64,000 bases of DNA from Rhizophagus clarus (taxonomy: Eukaryota > Glomeromycota > Glomeromycetes > Glomerales > Glomeraceae), in NCBI GenBank assembly GCA_015698045.1, contig BLAL01000250.1:496001-560000 (forward strand), in the 5' to 3' direction. The notes under the pieces are model-generated. The model was not told the origin of the DNA. It saw only the letters and a program-made list of their open reading frames with translations, and made no database searches. Shown one piece after another: positions 47,975 through 59,395 of this stretch (positions are counted from its first letter, which is position 1; every line of letters starts with the position of its first letter). Made by a program: the position numbers and the translations under genes.

Positions 47975-48330
47975 TAATATTATTTACACACATGTTACTG
48001 TAATTATACGTTTTGTTTAAACGATAACTGAAATAAATACACATATAAAAAATTTTTTTTTTTTACTTCTAAAGGAATTTAAAGTGCACTTTTTATTATA
48101 AAATTTGTAAATAAACAGTAAAAAAAAAGATTTTAAAAAGTCTCATTCTTCTATATAAAAAATATATTGAATAATGGTCAATGGAAAACTCTGTCCATCA
48201 TTCGGTAAATCAGACCTTATTTTGTAGAAAATATTATAGAAAATGTGCTCGTGAAAAAGATAATTGAAGAAGCCAAAAAGGCTTTTCTGGGGTCAATGTC
48301 CTTGTAAGTGTTTTGAAGTATTTCACTAGC
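47975..48330 (+). pseudogene. BTB/TLDc relic C4 (TLDc end only)
   Basis: Resembles 33061-33380 of relic C1: the same AT-rich core followed by a TLDc end remnant (about 48195-48310, with CATCATTCGGTAAATCAGACC). No BTB start is recognisable. It is more diverged than C1-C3, so probably older. Confidence 0.55.
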
Positions 48331-48637
48331 CTCTTGATGATTAATCAAATAGGTAAGACACAATAAATTATTATTAAAAGCTAGATTAAGTTATAAAGAC
48401 ATAATAAATAAAATAAAACTTTGACGGGAAGCACATCTTCATAATGCTGTATCCATTCTGGATTATAAACTTTTTTTACATATCAAGTTCTTTTAAAATT
48501 TTGAGATCGTTTTTTGTTATTGTAATGTTAAGTAAAAAAACGTTTGTTCATATGATTTTCCAGCTATCATATTTTACGTAGTAGACACGTGCACTTAAAA
48601 TTACAAGTTTGGCTGGGTTGACGATCCTGTAAATAAT
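48331..48637. other. 5' flank of gene H
   Basis: AT-rich; no gene seen. Confidence 0.4.
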
Positions 48638-48670
48638 TATATAAGATTAACATTTCACAAATTAGAATTT
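48638..48670 (+). promoter_or_regulatory. Core promoter of gene H
   Basis: TATATAA (48638-48644), then CATTTCACAAATTAGAATT (48651-48669), then a T-rich stretch and the ATG. Confidence 0.55.
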
Positions 48671-48714
48671 AAACTTTTTTCTTTTTTTTTTTGTTGCATT
48701 ATAAATCATTTATA

Positions 48715-50199
48715 ATGGAATTTTTGCCAAAGTTATCACAAAATTTACTTGAAATATTAGATGACGAAGAATATTATGACATTACTATTGAAGTTGGTGA
48801 TGACCCCAATGTAAAAATATTTAAAGCCCATATGGTTATATTAAATTATCGTTCTCATTATTTACGAAGAATTTTGTCAACAAATGAAAAGAAAAATGAT
48901 GGAACTTTGGTACATATCAAATTACCCAATATTTCGCCTGAAATTTTTCAGGTAATTTTAAGGTAAGAGATTAAATTATAAGATAAAAAGGTTAAACGAT
49001 GGAACCTTCATACATACATCTTTCATTTTAGGTATATTTATGGTGGAAAGCTTTCTGTGGAAGAATATGATACTTCCGACCTTCTCAAAATTTTGGTTAC
49101 TGCTAACGAATTAAACCTTCAGGAACTGAGCAACTATTTACAATCCTTTTTGGTTAAAAATAATGCAAGCTGGATAGAACAAAATTTTAACCTGGTATAT
49201 CAAACAACCTTTGAAAATAATTCTTTCTTGGAACTTCAAAAATATTGTAATAATATTATATCAAAGAAACCAGATAAGCTATTCAAATCTCTTAATTTCT
49301 CTTCAATTCCAGAAAAAGTTTTGATTCAAATTATTCAAAATGATGATCTTCAAATGAGAGAAATTCAGGTTTGGGAACATGTGCTTAAATGGGGAATCGC
49401 TCAGAATCCTGAACTTCCTTCTGATTCTACAAATTTTTCAAAAAATGATTTTGACATATTAAAAAATACGTTACAACAATGTATTCCTTTTATTAGATTT
49501 TATAATTTAACTTCCAAGGAATTTTCAGATAATGTATTACCTTACAAAAAAATTTTACCAAAAGAATTATACACTGACTTGTTGAAGACTTTTTTAAATT
49601 TACATCCTTACAGCAGGCCAAGTGGTAAATCGAAACCTCGTAATTATATAGTAGATCCTGAAATAATCATTGATTCAAAAATTATTACAAATCAACAAGC
49701 AGTATTAATTTCAAAATGGATTGATAAATTGGATATTACAAACGAATTAACTTCTTATTATGAGTTTAAATTAATATTTCGTGGATCTCTTAATGAGTTT
49801 TCCATTAGAGAATTTCATGAAATGTGTGACCATAAACCTCACACTGTTATAATTGCTAAGGTGGAAAACAGTAATGAAATTCTTGGAGGTTATAATCCAG
49901 TCGAATGGAAATCTGCTAAAAGTTATGGAAGCACTAAAGATAGTTTTATATTCTCCTTTGAAAATAGTAGTACAGAGGATTACATTTTAAGTCGTGTAAA
50001 GAGTGAAATTAGTGCTACATGGAACGATTGTAATTGCGGACCATATTTTGGTGGAGGTGACTTTGTTTTATACAATTTCTATGATAACTATAATAGTTAT
50101 TGTAGAAAAAAACATTATGAAAAACCAATTAGAAAAAGTAGAGATATATTTACTGTGAAAGAATATGAAGTATTTCAAATTACAAAAGTTAAAGTTTAA
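48715..50199 (+). CDS. BTB-BACK-TLDc protein H
   Basis: Exons 48715-48962 and 49032-50199 give 471 aa. BTB (KIFKAHMVILNYRSHYLRRIL) and BACK (NASWIEQNF, IQVWEHVLKWG) are intact. The linker is longer than in D (GKSKPRNYIVDPEIIIDSK). TLDc is FKLIFRGSLNEF, ILGGYNPVEW, DSFIFSF, VKEYEVFQITK. The start at 48715 follows the T-rich stretch; an in-frame ATG at 48691 lies inside it and would add eight residues. Closest to F's second half and to G. Confidence 0.9.
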
Positions 50200-51398
50200 T
50201 GTTATGTATTTTTATGACTTTTTTTTATGTATTTAAGGACTTTCAAATTTTTAGAAATAAATAATAACCACAGAAAATTATATATAAAATACTCATTCAA
50301 CTTCATAAGAATATTTTGCGGTTTGCCTGCCATAAAATTGAATTTTTTTAAGAAATCGTATAAAAGCATGAATATTTAATTACATATAACAACTGTAATG
50401 CGCACTGAATATTGACGATTCTGTTAAATTCAATCGTAATGTAGTCAATGATATATAGAACAATACAGAAATGTTGCTTAATTATTTGTGAAGAATTGAT
50501 ATTTCAGGCATCATAACAGTTTTTTTTTTATTGATAAACAAGCTGGATGAATAAATTTTATTCATGTTGAACATGTTTTGAAATTAATTTTATATTTTAC
50601 GCAGACCAACAGATACTATGGAATATTCAAATACCATATAATCAGTTTATTTATATTGATTATTAAAAGAAACATTAATCCTCGCAAGAAAATTCGAATA
50701 TAATGATGTTTGTACAGTTGAGACGAGAAAAAAACTGAGAATAAAACGATAAAACCTGTAGCAGTAATTATAAAGCCTTTAAAAAAATTAGTCATTGGTA
50801 GCAAGATTTATTTTAAATTAGTTGATATGGTAGATATTATATTAGTAACTCATATGTTTAGTATGAAAATTCATATTACAAGAGTGAGTACATATATTAT
50901 ACTGACTGATACTGTAATTTATTTAGATTTAAAGGCCATATTTTATCATTATAGTCTTTTATAGTACTGAAATTAATAATAAATTTATAATATGTAATGA
51001 TTCAAAAAAAAAAATTCCTAAAATGTTTATAAAATCATTTCTAAGTAATATAATGTAGTGAATACCAGTATCTTTTTTTATCAATCTTTGTTCTTGAACA
51101 AAATCACATAGTTGTATGACACAATAACAACTTAATACGTTTCAAGGCTAAAAACTTTAGGAAATTCTTAAATACAATGTTTCATAAATCCAATTCTATG
51201 AACGAATACTTTAAGTTATAAATGCAAAAATTTAAAAAAAATTCTATTATACTCTTTAAATTTATTTAAATCCTAAAGGTCACTCATGTTGTTGATATTT
51301 CGTCATCATATTAAGATTTTATTCGATTTTAAAATAAATACACATCATATTTGGGTAAGGAACTACTCACGTGAATTTGTCAGGTGATAAGTTGATCA
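50200..51398. other. Gene-free AT-rich stretch
   Basis: No supported gene. A 62-codon minus frame at 50616-50804 is low-complexity and not called. Confidence 0.4.
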
Positions 51399-51689
51399 TT
51401 AATATTTACGTCTTGATGAAAATAAAACCTGTTTTTTTTCAGCCCCAATTTCTAATTTACATTCATATTTAAACTCCGAAATCTCGGTCCCAAAACAAAA
51501 TGTTGTTGCTGGCTTTGATTTTGTTATATTCACTTTCTTTCTTTTAAGAGTGAAAATTCTCCAAAAAAAACTGAAGAATTGAGAAATTCTAGAGACACTT
51601 CCTACTGACAAAAGAGCCAAAAACAGCATCTTATTAGTTAGAACATAAAGGAAAACAGTCAGAAAAGCAAAAAGTGATATTTGCAACAT
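51399..51689 (-). CDS. Small hypothetical ORF, membrane-like N-terminus
   Basis: A 96-codon frame from an ATG. Residues about 1-45 are hydrophobic (one or two possible membrane segments); the remainder is polar (KPATTFCFGTEISEFKYECK). No known family. Composition is more protein-like than most frames in gene-free stretches, but nothing else supports it. Confidence 0.25.
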   Translation of the reverse strand: MLQISLFAFLTVFLYVLTNKMLFLALLSVGSVSRISQFFSFFWRIFTLKRKKVNITKSKPATTFCFGTEISEFKYECKLEIGAEKKQVLFSSRRKY

Positions 51690-51992
51690 TTTGCGTCTTA
51701 TTATTTTAAAAAAAAAGTACTTTAGCTTCTAAACAAACCAAATAAATAATTAATAAACTTCCTAAATCCCCTTCTCTCTTTAAAACCTCTTTCGTGGTGC
51801 GATTGTACTGCGGTATTGTTTTAATATGCAAAAGTCCTCATCTTTTTAAAATTTCGTCATTAACAAACAGACTTACCGAATTTATCTGGCAGTCCTCACA
51901 ACTAAGTTACACTATTTAGAAATTAAAATCCTCCCAAATAAAATAATGGTTTTTTTTTTTACAGCACACATTGTCAATCGTTAAGCAATACA

Positions 51993-53256
51993 ATGCTGTG
52001 TAATATATACTGTATCAGTGTATCATTGTCCAAATCAATTGACAATCAAAACTTCATTGTAAACAGCTGCGTCTTGAAGAATGCCGTCATTATGATTCAC
52101 ATGACTTTAAAGATTCTCCCTATGATTGGTTCTGGAGAGCTTTCTTCGGTTCATGCTGCGTATTGGAAAAATACTCAATCAAAATTTGCGATTAAGAAAT
52201 TTAACAAAACTTCTAGGGAAAAAGAAATTATTAATGAGGTTCGTACAAACTTTTTTTATCATTTTACAAAATGTAAACTCTTAAATTGTTTACACTTTTC
52301 TAGATTAATTTAATGAACATGGTTGACTTTCATCCAAATATATGGAATTATGAAAGGTAAATAATAATTAAATATACAATGAGATACAATGCCTTTTATT
52401 TTTGCTTACGTATAGTACCTTTTCTTATTCTTTAGATGAAACGAATTATTCGCTTGTTCTTGAATATGCAAATGGTGGGACATTAAGAGAATATTTAATG
52501 GAAAATGCCGCGACTATTAAATGGGAAAGTCAATTGAAACTTGCTAAAGAAATTGCGAGTGGAATCTTATGTTTACATGATAATGAAATCATACATCGAG
52601 ATCTTGTAAGTTTATGATTGGTTATATTACTTATAAATTGATTATACTTTATTAAAATTAATACTTTCATTATTTATTTTTATTTAGCATCACAATAATG
52701 TCTTAGTACATCACCACACAATAAAAATAGCAGATTTTGGACGTTCATGTTTACAAGGATCGGATTACGATACTAAAGCATGTGGCGTAATTCCTTATAT
52801 GGATCCTAAGATACTTGATCCAGAAATTCCATATAAATTACTAAAAAATCAGACATATATAGTTTAGGGGTATTATTTTGGCAATTAACGAGTTGCACGT
52901 CACCTTTTAGTTTCGAAACGAGAAAAGATTATATTTCTATCACGTTAGCCATTCTTAATGATGCACGAGAAATACCTGTTTCAAACACAAATGTTAAATA
53001 TAATGAACTTTATCAAAGTGAGTACAACTTGTTATTTAAATAAGATTATTCTGTTATTATAGTCTAATTTTAATTTATTCATTCAATAGAATGTTGGAGA
53101 CAGGAACCGGATGAAAGACCTGATATTGATCAAGTAATTTCAGAACTTAATAATATTGATCCTAAGATCAATTTTTTTAACTCTCAAGTAAATGAATCAA
53201 CAGAGGAATTAAAAAATGAAGACGGATTCTCAAATTGTGATTTGTCAAATTATTAA
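51993..53256 (+). pseudogene. TKL-like protein kinase with 1-nt frameshift
   Basis: Exons inferred: 51993-52238, 52304-52356, 52416-52605, 52688-53017 and 53090-53256. Motifs in order are GSGELSSVHAAYW (glycine loop), FAIKKF (VAIK-type Lys), YANGGTLREYL, IIHRDLHHNNVLV, IADFGRS (DFG present), PYMDPK, then SDIYSLGVLFWQLTS and CWRQEPDERPDIDQV. At about 52838-52847 the codon series reads TTA CTA AAA, one A short of keeping SDIYSLG in frame, and a TAG follows in the actual frame at 52866. All other exons and splice sites fit. It is either a recently broken gene or a one-base assembly error. This subfamily keeps DFG, unlike the kinases at 1-7.6 kb. The first exon's true start is uncertain (ATG 51993 or one at 52092). 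Confidence 0.82.
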
Positions 53257-55753
53257 TTCACAATATTTGTATTTTATTTTTATTTCATATTTTTCTTTTT
53301 TTTTTTTTGATATTGAATAAATATTGGACAAATTTAATCTAAAATATTATAGTTGCTTTTACGTTTCAGCATTTTGCAAGTTCAAACTTTGTTTAATACG
53401 ATATATTGTTCGTTTTAGGAGCGGATTTTCGTGATAATGAAAACGGCTTCTTTTGCGATCGTAACTTTAAATTATATTATAAAATTAAAAAAAAAATGTT
53501 TCGTTCATAAAATCGAATTTCAACTTGCTTAATAAAATTTCGCAGGTTTTACGCCTAGTAATTTGAATAATTTACTGAATAATGATCGGATCGTAAGAAT
53601 TGCCATTTTACGTCATACGATATTAACAACATGTGTCCAGTTATATCCTCATTTCTCGGCATGAATTAATACCGTTATCAAATAAGATCATTAAATTTTT
53701 AGCATTTTTAATTTCTATTATTTTTATTTTGGACCCAGATAAATATAATGCTTCATATTTTTTCGATAGTACCTTTAATGGAGACTCGCATGATTATCAT
53801 CGGTGAAAAATCATGCCATTACAAAATTCTTTCACTAACTGAATTAGTAACAGGACATTTTATATTAAAAAAGGAGTACGAAATTTAGGGGACTACTTTC
53901 TTACATAATGACAATATTATTACTCGATAATTAAGAAATATTCAGATTCAATAATTTAAAAAAAAACTGTGAATATTTATTAAATCATCTTCCACAAGGA
54001 ATCAATTATCAAGGATATGTTTTTGTAATTATTATATTTATTGACTACACTTTTCATAATATATACGGGATTACTACGTTTAATTAATTTCTAGAAGTAG
54101 TAACATCATTGGAAATTTTGGGAATTTTATTGTTTCTAGAACATTAAACATTGATATTACCCAACTAGTTATGTTTTATGATACTAACAAAGTCTCGCTT
54201 TATATTCAACATTTTCAAAGATTGTACATTTGGCTACTATTGGTCAGTTTGGTGATACGAATTCTATTACTACTTCTGTAGAATCTTTCTTCTTGTGGCA
54301 GGTCAATAATTTATTTAAAGTCGCAGCAGTTTCATCATTCATCAATATACTATTTAGTTATACAATAGAGGGAATTTTCTTTAATAATAACCATGAGAGA
54401 AAAATAATGTTACATATGACGAGTGTATACGAAATATCTATAATTTACTTGTAACAAAAGTATAAAATTATGAATGTCTTACAGAAAAAAAATATTATAT
54501 ACTATATTGTTTGTATTGTAAATTTTTTGTACGCATAAAATGATCAATCAAACGGTGGAAAGTAATTAATTAAAATTGAACGTATCAAACAAACTATCAA
54601 TAGAAAAAAGGTTGACGTTCTAAAAGTTTCTGAATATACCGTAAATTAAATTTCGCTTTAATTCTATTTACTGTATATACAGTTTAAGATTTAGTGTTGA
54701 GCGATAAGGGTAATATGCAATATATAATTCGACTAATCATGTCTTTATATTTGTATATTAAAATTAAAGAATTATTATTGAACTAATTTTTTTGTCGAAT
54801 TGTAATTCTGTTCTAATGCTAAAAAATTATATTAAAAAAGTGAATAAAAAATTATTCATATTTTTTCTACGATTGAATATGTAAAATCGCGACAATTAGG
54901 TGTTTACAATACAGTATATTCTTTTTACAAAGTTTTCGCAGACTACCAAATATTTTTTATTTAAAATATTTTGCTTATATTACTCTAGATTAAGGAATAT
55001 AGAACTATAAGCGAAACTGAGGTAACACTAATTTTTATATTGAATGTTTCATAAAAATATCGGTCATTGAAATCCGCATATTCTACTAATCGATTGAACA
55101 ATAACATTAATATATAAGTAAGTAAAGAAATTATTGGAGATTATCTAATTTTTATTTATAACTTTGATTGTAAATTGCCATACCTCAAATTAAGAATTAT
55201 TTTGTTTCGGAATTCCTTTATGTGATGGATTGATAACAAAACTAACTAAAGAATTTTTATTTTTTTTTTTTTAAAAAAAAAGAAAAAAAAACAGAATAAA
55301 TACAATGAAAATAAATTGGAATGGGAATATAATTGTAATCACTTATTTTTGAAAATCATGAACATCCAATTTTACATAAAGTAAATGAAGTCGTTTTTTG
55401 AGTTCGACTAAAATATTTCCTTTTTTATAAATAAAAAATAATTTTGCTTACTGCGTATTTAAGTCATTATGACATATTATGAGAAGGTCATTTGATTTTG
55501 TGTTTAAAATTTAAACTATCTTTAGCTTCATGATCCGCATTCACATTCACGATTTACAATAACAGCAATGTTCATCATTATGATCTACAACAATTACAAC
55601 AAAGACAACAAAAGCATTATCTGTACAATAACCTATTTATCATATATAACATGTAAAGGGGCATCGTTAGAGCAACAATATTTCTCTCGTTAAAAAAAAA
55701 AAAATAATAATAAATTTTTTTTCGCTAAAATCCGAAATATCTGAATTATAATA
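53257..55753. other. Gene-poor AT-rich stretch
   Basis: A 74-codon plus frame at 54230-54454 (MATIGQFGDTNSITTSVESF start) is the only moderate ORF; no family recognised and no repeat partner. T/A-run hairpin near 55255-55285; A-run at 55683-55700 just before gene I. Confidence 0.4.
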
Positions 55754-57587
55754 ATGGAAGACGTTAAATTTTTAACAAAATTATCTCAAAATTTACTTGA
55801 AATTTTGAGTGATGATGAATTCTGTGACGTTAACATTGAGGTTGGCAATGAATCTCAAGTAAAAATATTCCGCGCCCATATGGTCATCTTAAATTATCGT
55901 TCTCCCTATTTGAGAAGATTGTTATCAAAAAATAAAAAGAAAAATGACGAAGATTTATCACATATCTTAATTCCAAATATTCAACCCGATATGTTCCAAA
56001 TACTTTTAAAGTAAGAATTTTAATTATTGATTTAATATTTGTTTATAACCAATTATAAATATTTTATTTTATTTTAGGTATATTTACGGAGGAGCTCTTT
56101 CTTTAAAAGAATACGATATTTCAAGTATTGTTAAAATTTTGATTACTGCTAATGAACTAGCTATTCAGGAATTAATCACTCATATACAATCCTTTCTGAT
56201 CGAAAATAATGCAAGCTGGATAAAAGATAATTTTAACTTAATATATCAAATAAGTTTTGAAAGTGATTCTTTCATAGAACTTCAAAAATTTTGCACCAGT
56301 TTATTAGCTCCAGAAAAGATTTATAATACGTTAAATTTTTCTTCAATTCCTGAAAAAACTTTAATTTCTCTTATACAAGATAGTAATCTTAAAATGAGTG
56401 AAATTCAAGTATGGAATTGTGTACTTAAATGGGGACTTGCTCAAAATCCTGAACTTCCTTCTAATATTACAAATTTTTCAAAAGAACATATCGATATTTT
56501 AAAAAATACCTTACAACCATTTATTCCTTTTATCGAGTTCTATAGTTTAACTTTTCAAGAATTTATGGAATATGTGTTACCATATAGGGATATTCTTCCT
56601 GAAGATTTATTTATGAATTTGTCAAAAACACTTTGGAAATTAAATCAAAATAATGGTTCAACTAGTAAAACTGAAACTTATAATAGTATTGAGCCAAATA
56701 GTAATTCTGAAACTTATGATCTCATTGAACCGAATGGTAAATCAGTAACTATTGAGTTGAGCGGATCAGAATTTATTAAGTCAAGCGGCAAATCAGAAAG
56801 TATTGGGTCGAGCGGAAAATCAGAAAGTATTGATTCAAACGGAAAATTAGAAAGCATAGAAAGCATTGAGTCAAGCGAAAGATCAGAAAGCATTGAATCA
56901 AGCGACAAAACAGAATTCTGTAAAAGTATTGAACCAAGTGGTAAATTAGAAACTTGTAAAAATATTGAATCAAACATCATTGCAATTAAACATGCCGATT
57001 TAATTTCAAAATGGATTGACAGAATAGACATCACAAATAACTCAACTTCTACATATGAATTTAAATTAATTCTTCGTGGAACTCGTGATGGATTTGAAAA
57101 ATTTCATGAAGTCTGTGATGCCAAACCCCGGACTTTAACAATTATTAAAGTGAAGGATAGTGAAGAAATTCTTGGAGGTTATAATCCGATTCAATGGGAT
57201 CCTGATTATCCTGACCATGATCATGACAATGATAATAAAGATGAATATAAGGATGAGGATGAGGATGAGGATGAGTATGAAGATGATTATAATGATGGCA
57301 CTAACAAAAATATCATAAATAATAAAGATAGTTATATATTTTCTTTTGATCGTAATGAAAAGGTAACTTATCTTAATAATATAAGTCATGTAATAGACAA
57401 AAGATGTCCTGCAATAGTCAATCCCCCTTTTACTGCATACTTTTATGAGGATCTCGTACTGTGGGGAGAAAATTATTTCAACACAAGATATTGTAAACAA
57501 ACTGCTTATGATAAACCAATTAGAAAATTAGAAGAGAAATTTTCTATCGAAGAATATGAGGTATTTCAAATTATAAAATTAACTTAA
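55754..57587 (+). CDS. BTB-BACK-TLDc protein I with long Ser/Glu linker
   Basis: Exons 55754-56010 (AAA|GTAAG) and 56078-57587 give 588 aa, against 459 in D. BTB (VKIFRAHMVILNYRSPYLRRLL) and BACK (NASWIKDNFN, IQVWNCVLKWG) are normal. The extra length comes from two inserts. One is a linker of about 95 residues (about 295-385) built from repeats like SSGKSESI. The other is an acidic Asp/Glu-rich run (about 485-515, with DEDEDEDEYEDD) inside TLDc, just after ILGGYNPIQW and before DSYIFSF. TLDc still ends EEYEVFQIIK. The acidic run is at a likely surface loop, so the fold may survive. Confidence 0.88.
56680..56970 (+). repeat. Coding Ser/Glu repeat in gene I linker
   Basis: Degenerate units of about 9 residues (SSGKSESI, SNGKLESI, SSERSESI and so on), roughly ten in a row. 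They open long antisense frames that are not genes. Confidence 0.7.
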
Positions 57588-57963
57588 CATATTTGATAAA
57601 TTATAATTATTATATTATATAAGTATAAATATATTTTTTTTTGTAATAGCAATTTATATATTTTGAATAATTTTTATATATTTTGTACTTTTTATACAAG
57701 ATTTTGTAATATTACAATATTTTATTTAAATTTTAATTTTTAAATAAATTTTATATCATGCCGTTATTAATTTACAAATAAAATGCAATCTTAAATTTTA
57801 ATAAATGTTACCCAAGAGTCGATCTTGTTCTCACTGCATTCACACGATTTCATAATCGTACGGTCGAGCCCATGAAAATGATAGCATGACTTCAAATGAA
57901 ATATAAAGGATAGCAAAGTAGAATTAATTCACATTTGTTCAAAAAAAAATTCAATTGTCTATT
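57588..57963. other. 3' flank of gene I
   Basis: AT-rich 3' flank with AATAAA-type signals; no gene. Confidence 0.4.
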
Positions 57964-58163
57964 CCCTATAAAAAAAAAATGTCCAGAAAATGTCTGTCTA
58001 TCCAGAAAATGTCCGGAATATTGCAATATTCCGGACATTTTCTGGACATTTGACCCGAACCCTAATGTCCGAATTATTGCAAAATCCGGGACATTTTCTG
58101 GATAGACAGACATTTTCTGGACATTTTCGATGACAATTTCCGGACATTTTTTTTTTTATAGGG
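57964..58163. mobile_element. MITE with perfect internal inverted repeats
   Basis: Ends CCCTATAAAAAAAAAATGTCC and its inverse, with ATT next to both ends. Inside, a 37-base sequence at 57979-58015 returns as a perfect inverse at 58090-58126, and a small palindrome (CGGAATATTGCAATATTCCG) sits in the left half. About 200 bp, no ORF. It abuts the start of a decayed BTB gene by only six bases. Confidence 0.85.
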
Positions 58164-58169
58164 ATTGTA

Positions 58170-59220
58170 ATGGATGAAATTAAATTTTACCAAAAATTAT
58201 CACAAAATTACTTAGAATTTAGATGGTGAATTATACTATCGAAGTTGGGGTGATACGATGATCAAGGTAGATAGTGTATCTGTCAATTTCTAAGAGAATG
58301 AACCCGTAAATGCATTGGATTAAGAATTACGGAAGATTTCCGTTAAAATCTAAAAAATATAAAAATATTTTAAATTATCCAACAAACCAATAATCAATAG
58401 TTATAATAATAAGGGTTTAATAATTTTCCGCACCTGCGATGCATCGCACCCTTTTTTGTCACCTGTGTCACACCCCTTCTCTTTTCATTTTTTTATATGT
58501 ATTCTGGGGACAGAGAATTTTTTCAGTCGTAAAAAATCTATTTTTCACGCCCCTAGTTAAATGTCACATGTTTAATTTTGCCCAGCATTACCGTAATTTA
58601 GCCCAGAGTGTTCAGGGTGCGATATATCGCAGGTGCGGAAAAAAACAAAACCCTAATAATAATGTTATTTTCAATTTTTCCATCGTCTACTTAATAATAC
58701 ATCCCGAACTTGGTTCCACTTCAACTAAAATTTCTATATAATAAACCCATTTTATTTATTTTTATTCAAATAATTAAACTCTTATTTCCTCTAAACTCTA
58801 AAGAATTTTCTAAAAAGGTATTATTTTACAAAATAATTTACTAAAGAAATCATGCAGGAATTTAATTTAAATTTACATTTAAATAACGATAAATTTTACG
58901 AATGATATTACGAATAAATTAACATTCTCACGTGATTCGAATTAATGTTTGCGCACAGCAAATTTCATGAAATTTGTATTTAATCAATGACCTGTTATGA
59001 CCAGTATTAATCAAAGTGAACGAAATTCTTGGAGGATATATTTCAGCCCTGCTAATGATTGCTGCTCATGTGAATAATTTTTAATATTTAGTAGAATATT
59101 AAGTTTTTATGTCTTGTAAGGGTAAAATACTGTGCAATCTTCATTGCGGTTATCATCTGATAGTAGTAAGAATTATAAGAATTGTCGTAAGGAAAGTTAT
59201 GAAAAAACAAATTAAATTTC
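58170..59220 (+). pseudogene. BTB-BACK-TLDc pseudogene L, with MITE insertion
   Basis: Begins ATGGATGAAATTAAATTTTA (compare MDENKFL of J) and keeps QKLSQN before a deletion shifts the frame. From about 58790 scattered later parts can be read: the BACK end (SKEFSKK region), then AAATTTCATGAAATTTGT and ATTCTTGGAGGATATA of TLDc. A MITE at 58413-58653 splits it. Closest to J in its first codons. Confidence 0.7.
58413..58653. mobile_element. Mutator-like MITE with 9-bp target duplication
   Basis: 241 bp. The terminal GGGTTT...AACCC and the inner CCGCACCTGCGAT / ATCGCAGGTGCGG form inverted repeats of about 40 bp with gaps. It is flanked by TAATAATAA on both sides (58404-58412 and 58654-58662); this is a 9-bp duplication, though its low complexity weakens the call. 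The interior is shared with 11013-11105. No transposase. Confidence 0.8.
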
Positions 59221-59357
59221 TTATTATATAGATATTCCGATAATCTAAATATCTGTGTTCCGCAGTTTATGCGCTATTACGTTGCATGTCGCACAAAGTA
59301 AATATAAATATGACTTAATCTAGTAGTTAATTCACTAATTCACTATTCATTTTCATT

Positions 59358-59381
59358 TTTTTTTTTTAAAAAAAAAAAAAT
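59358..59381. repeat. T-run/A-run hairpin before gene J
   Basis: About 12 T followed by about 12 A, able to fold back on itself, directly upstream of the ATG of J. Confidence 0.6.
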
Positions 59382-59395
59382 AAAGATTATTTACA

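Noticed and set aside
56714-57500. Antisense frames opposite gene I (56714-57034, 57135-57500)
   Set aside because: They mirror the Ser/Glu linker and the acidic microsatellite; no start context or family features.
57892-58113. 73-codon minus frame
   Set aside because: Lies mostly in the inverted-repeat MITE at 57964-58163.
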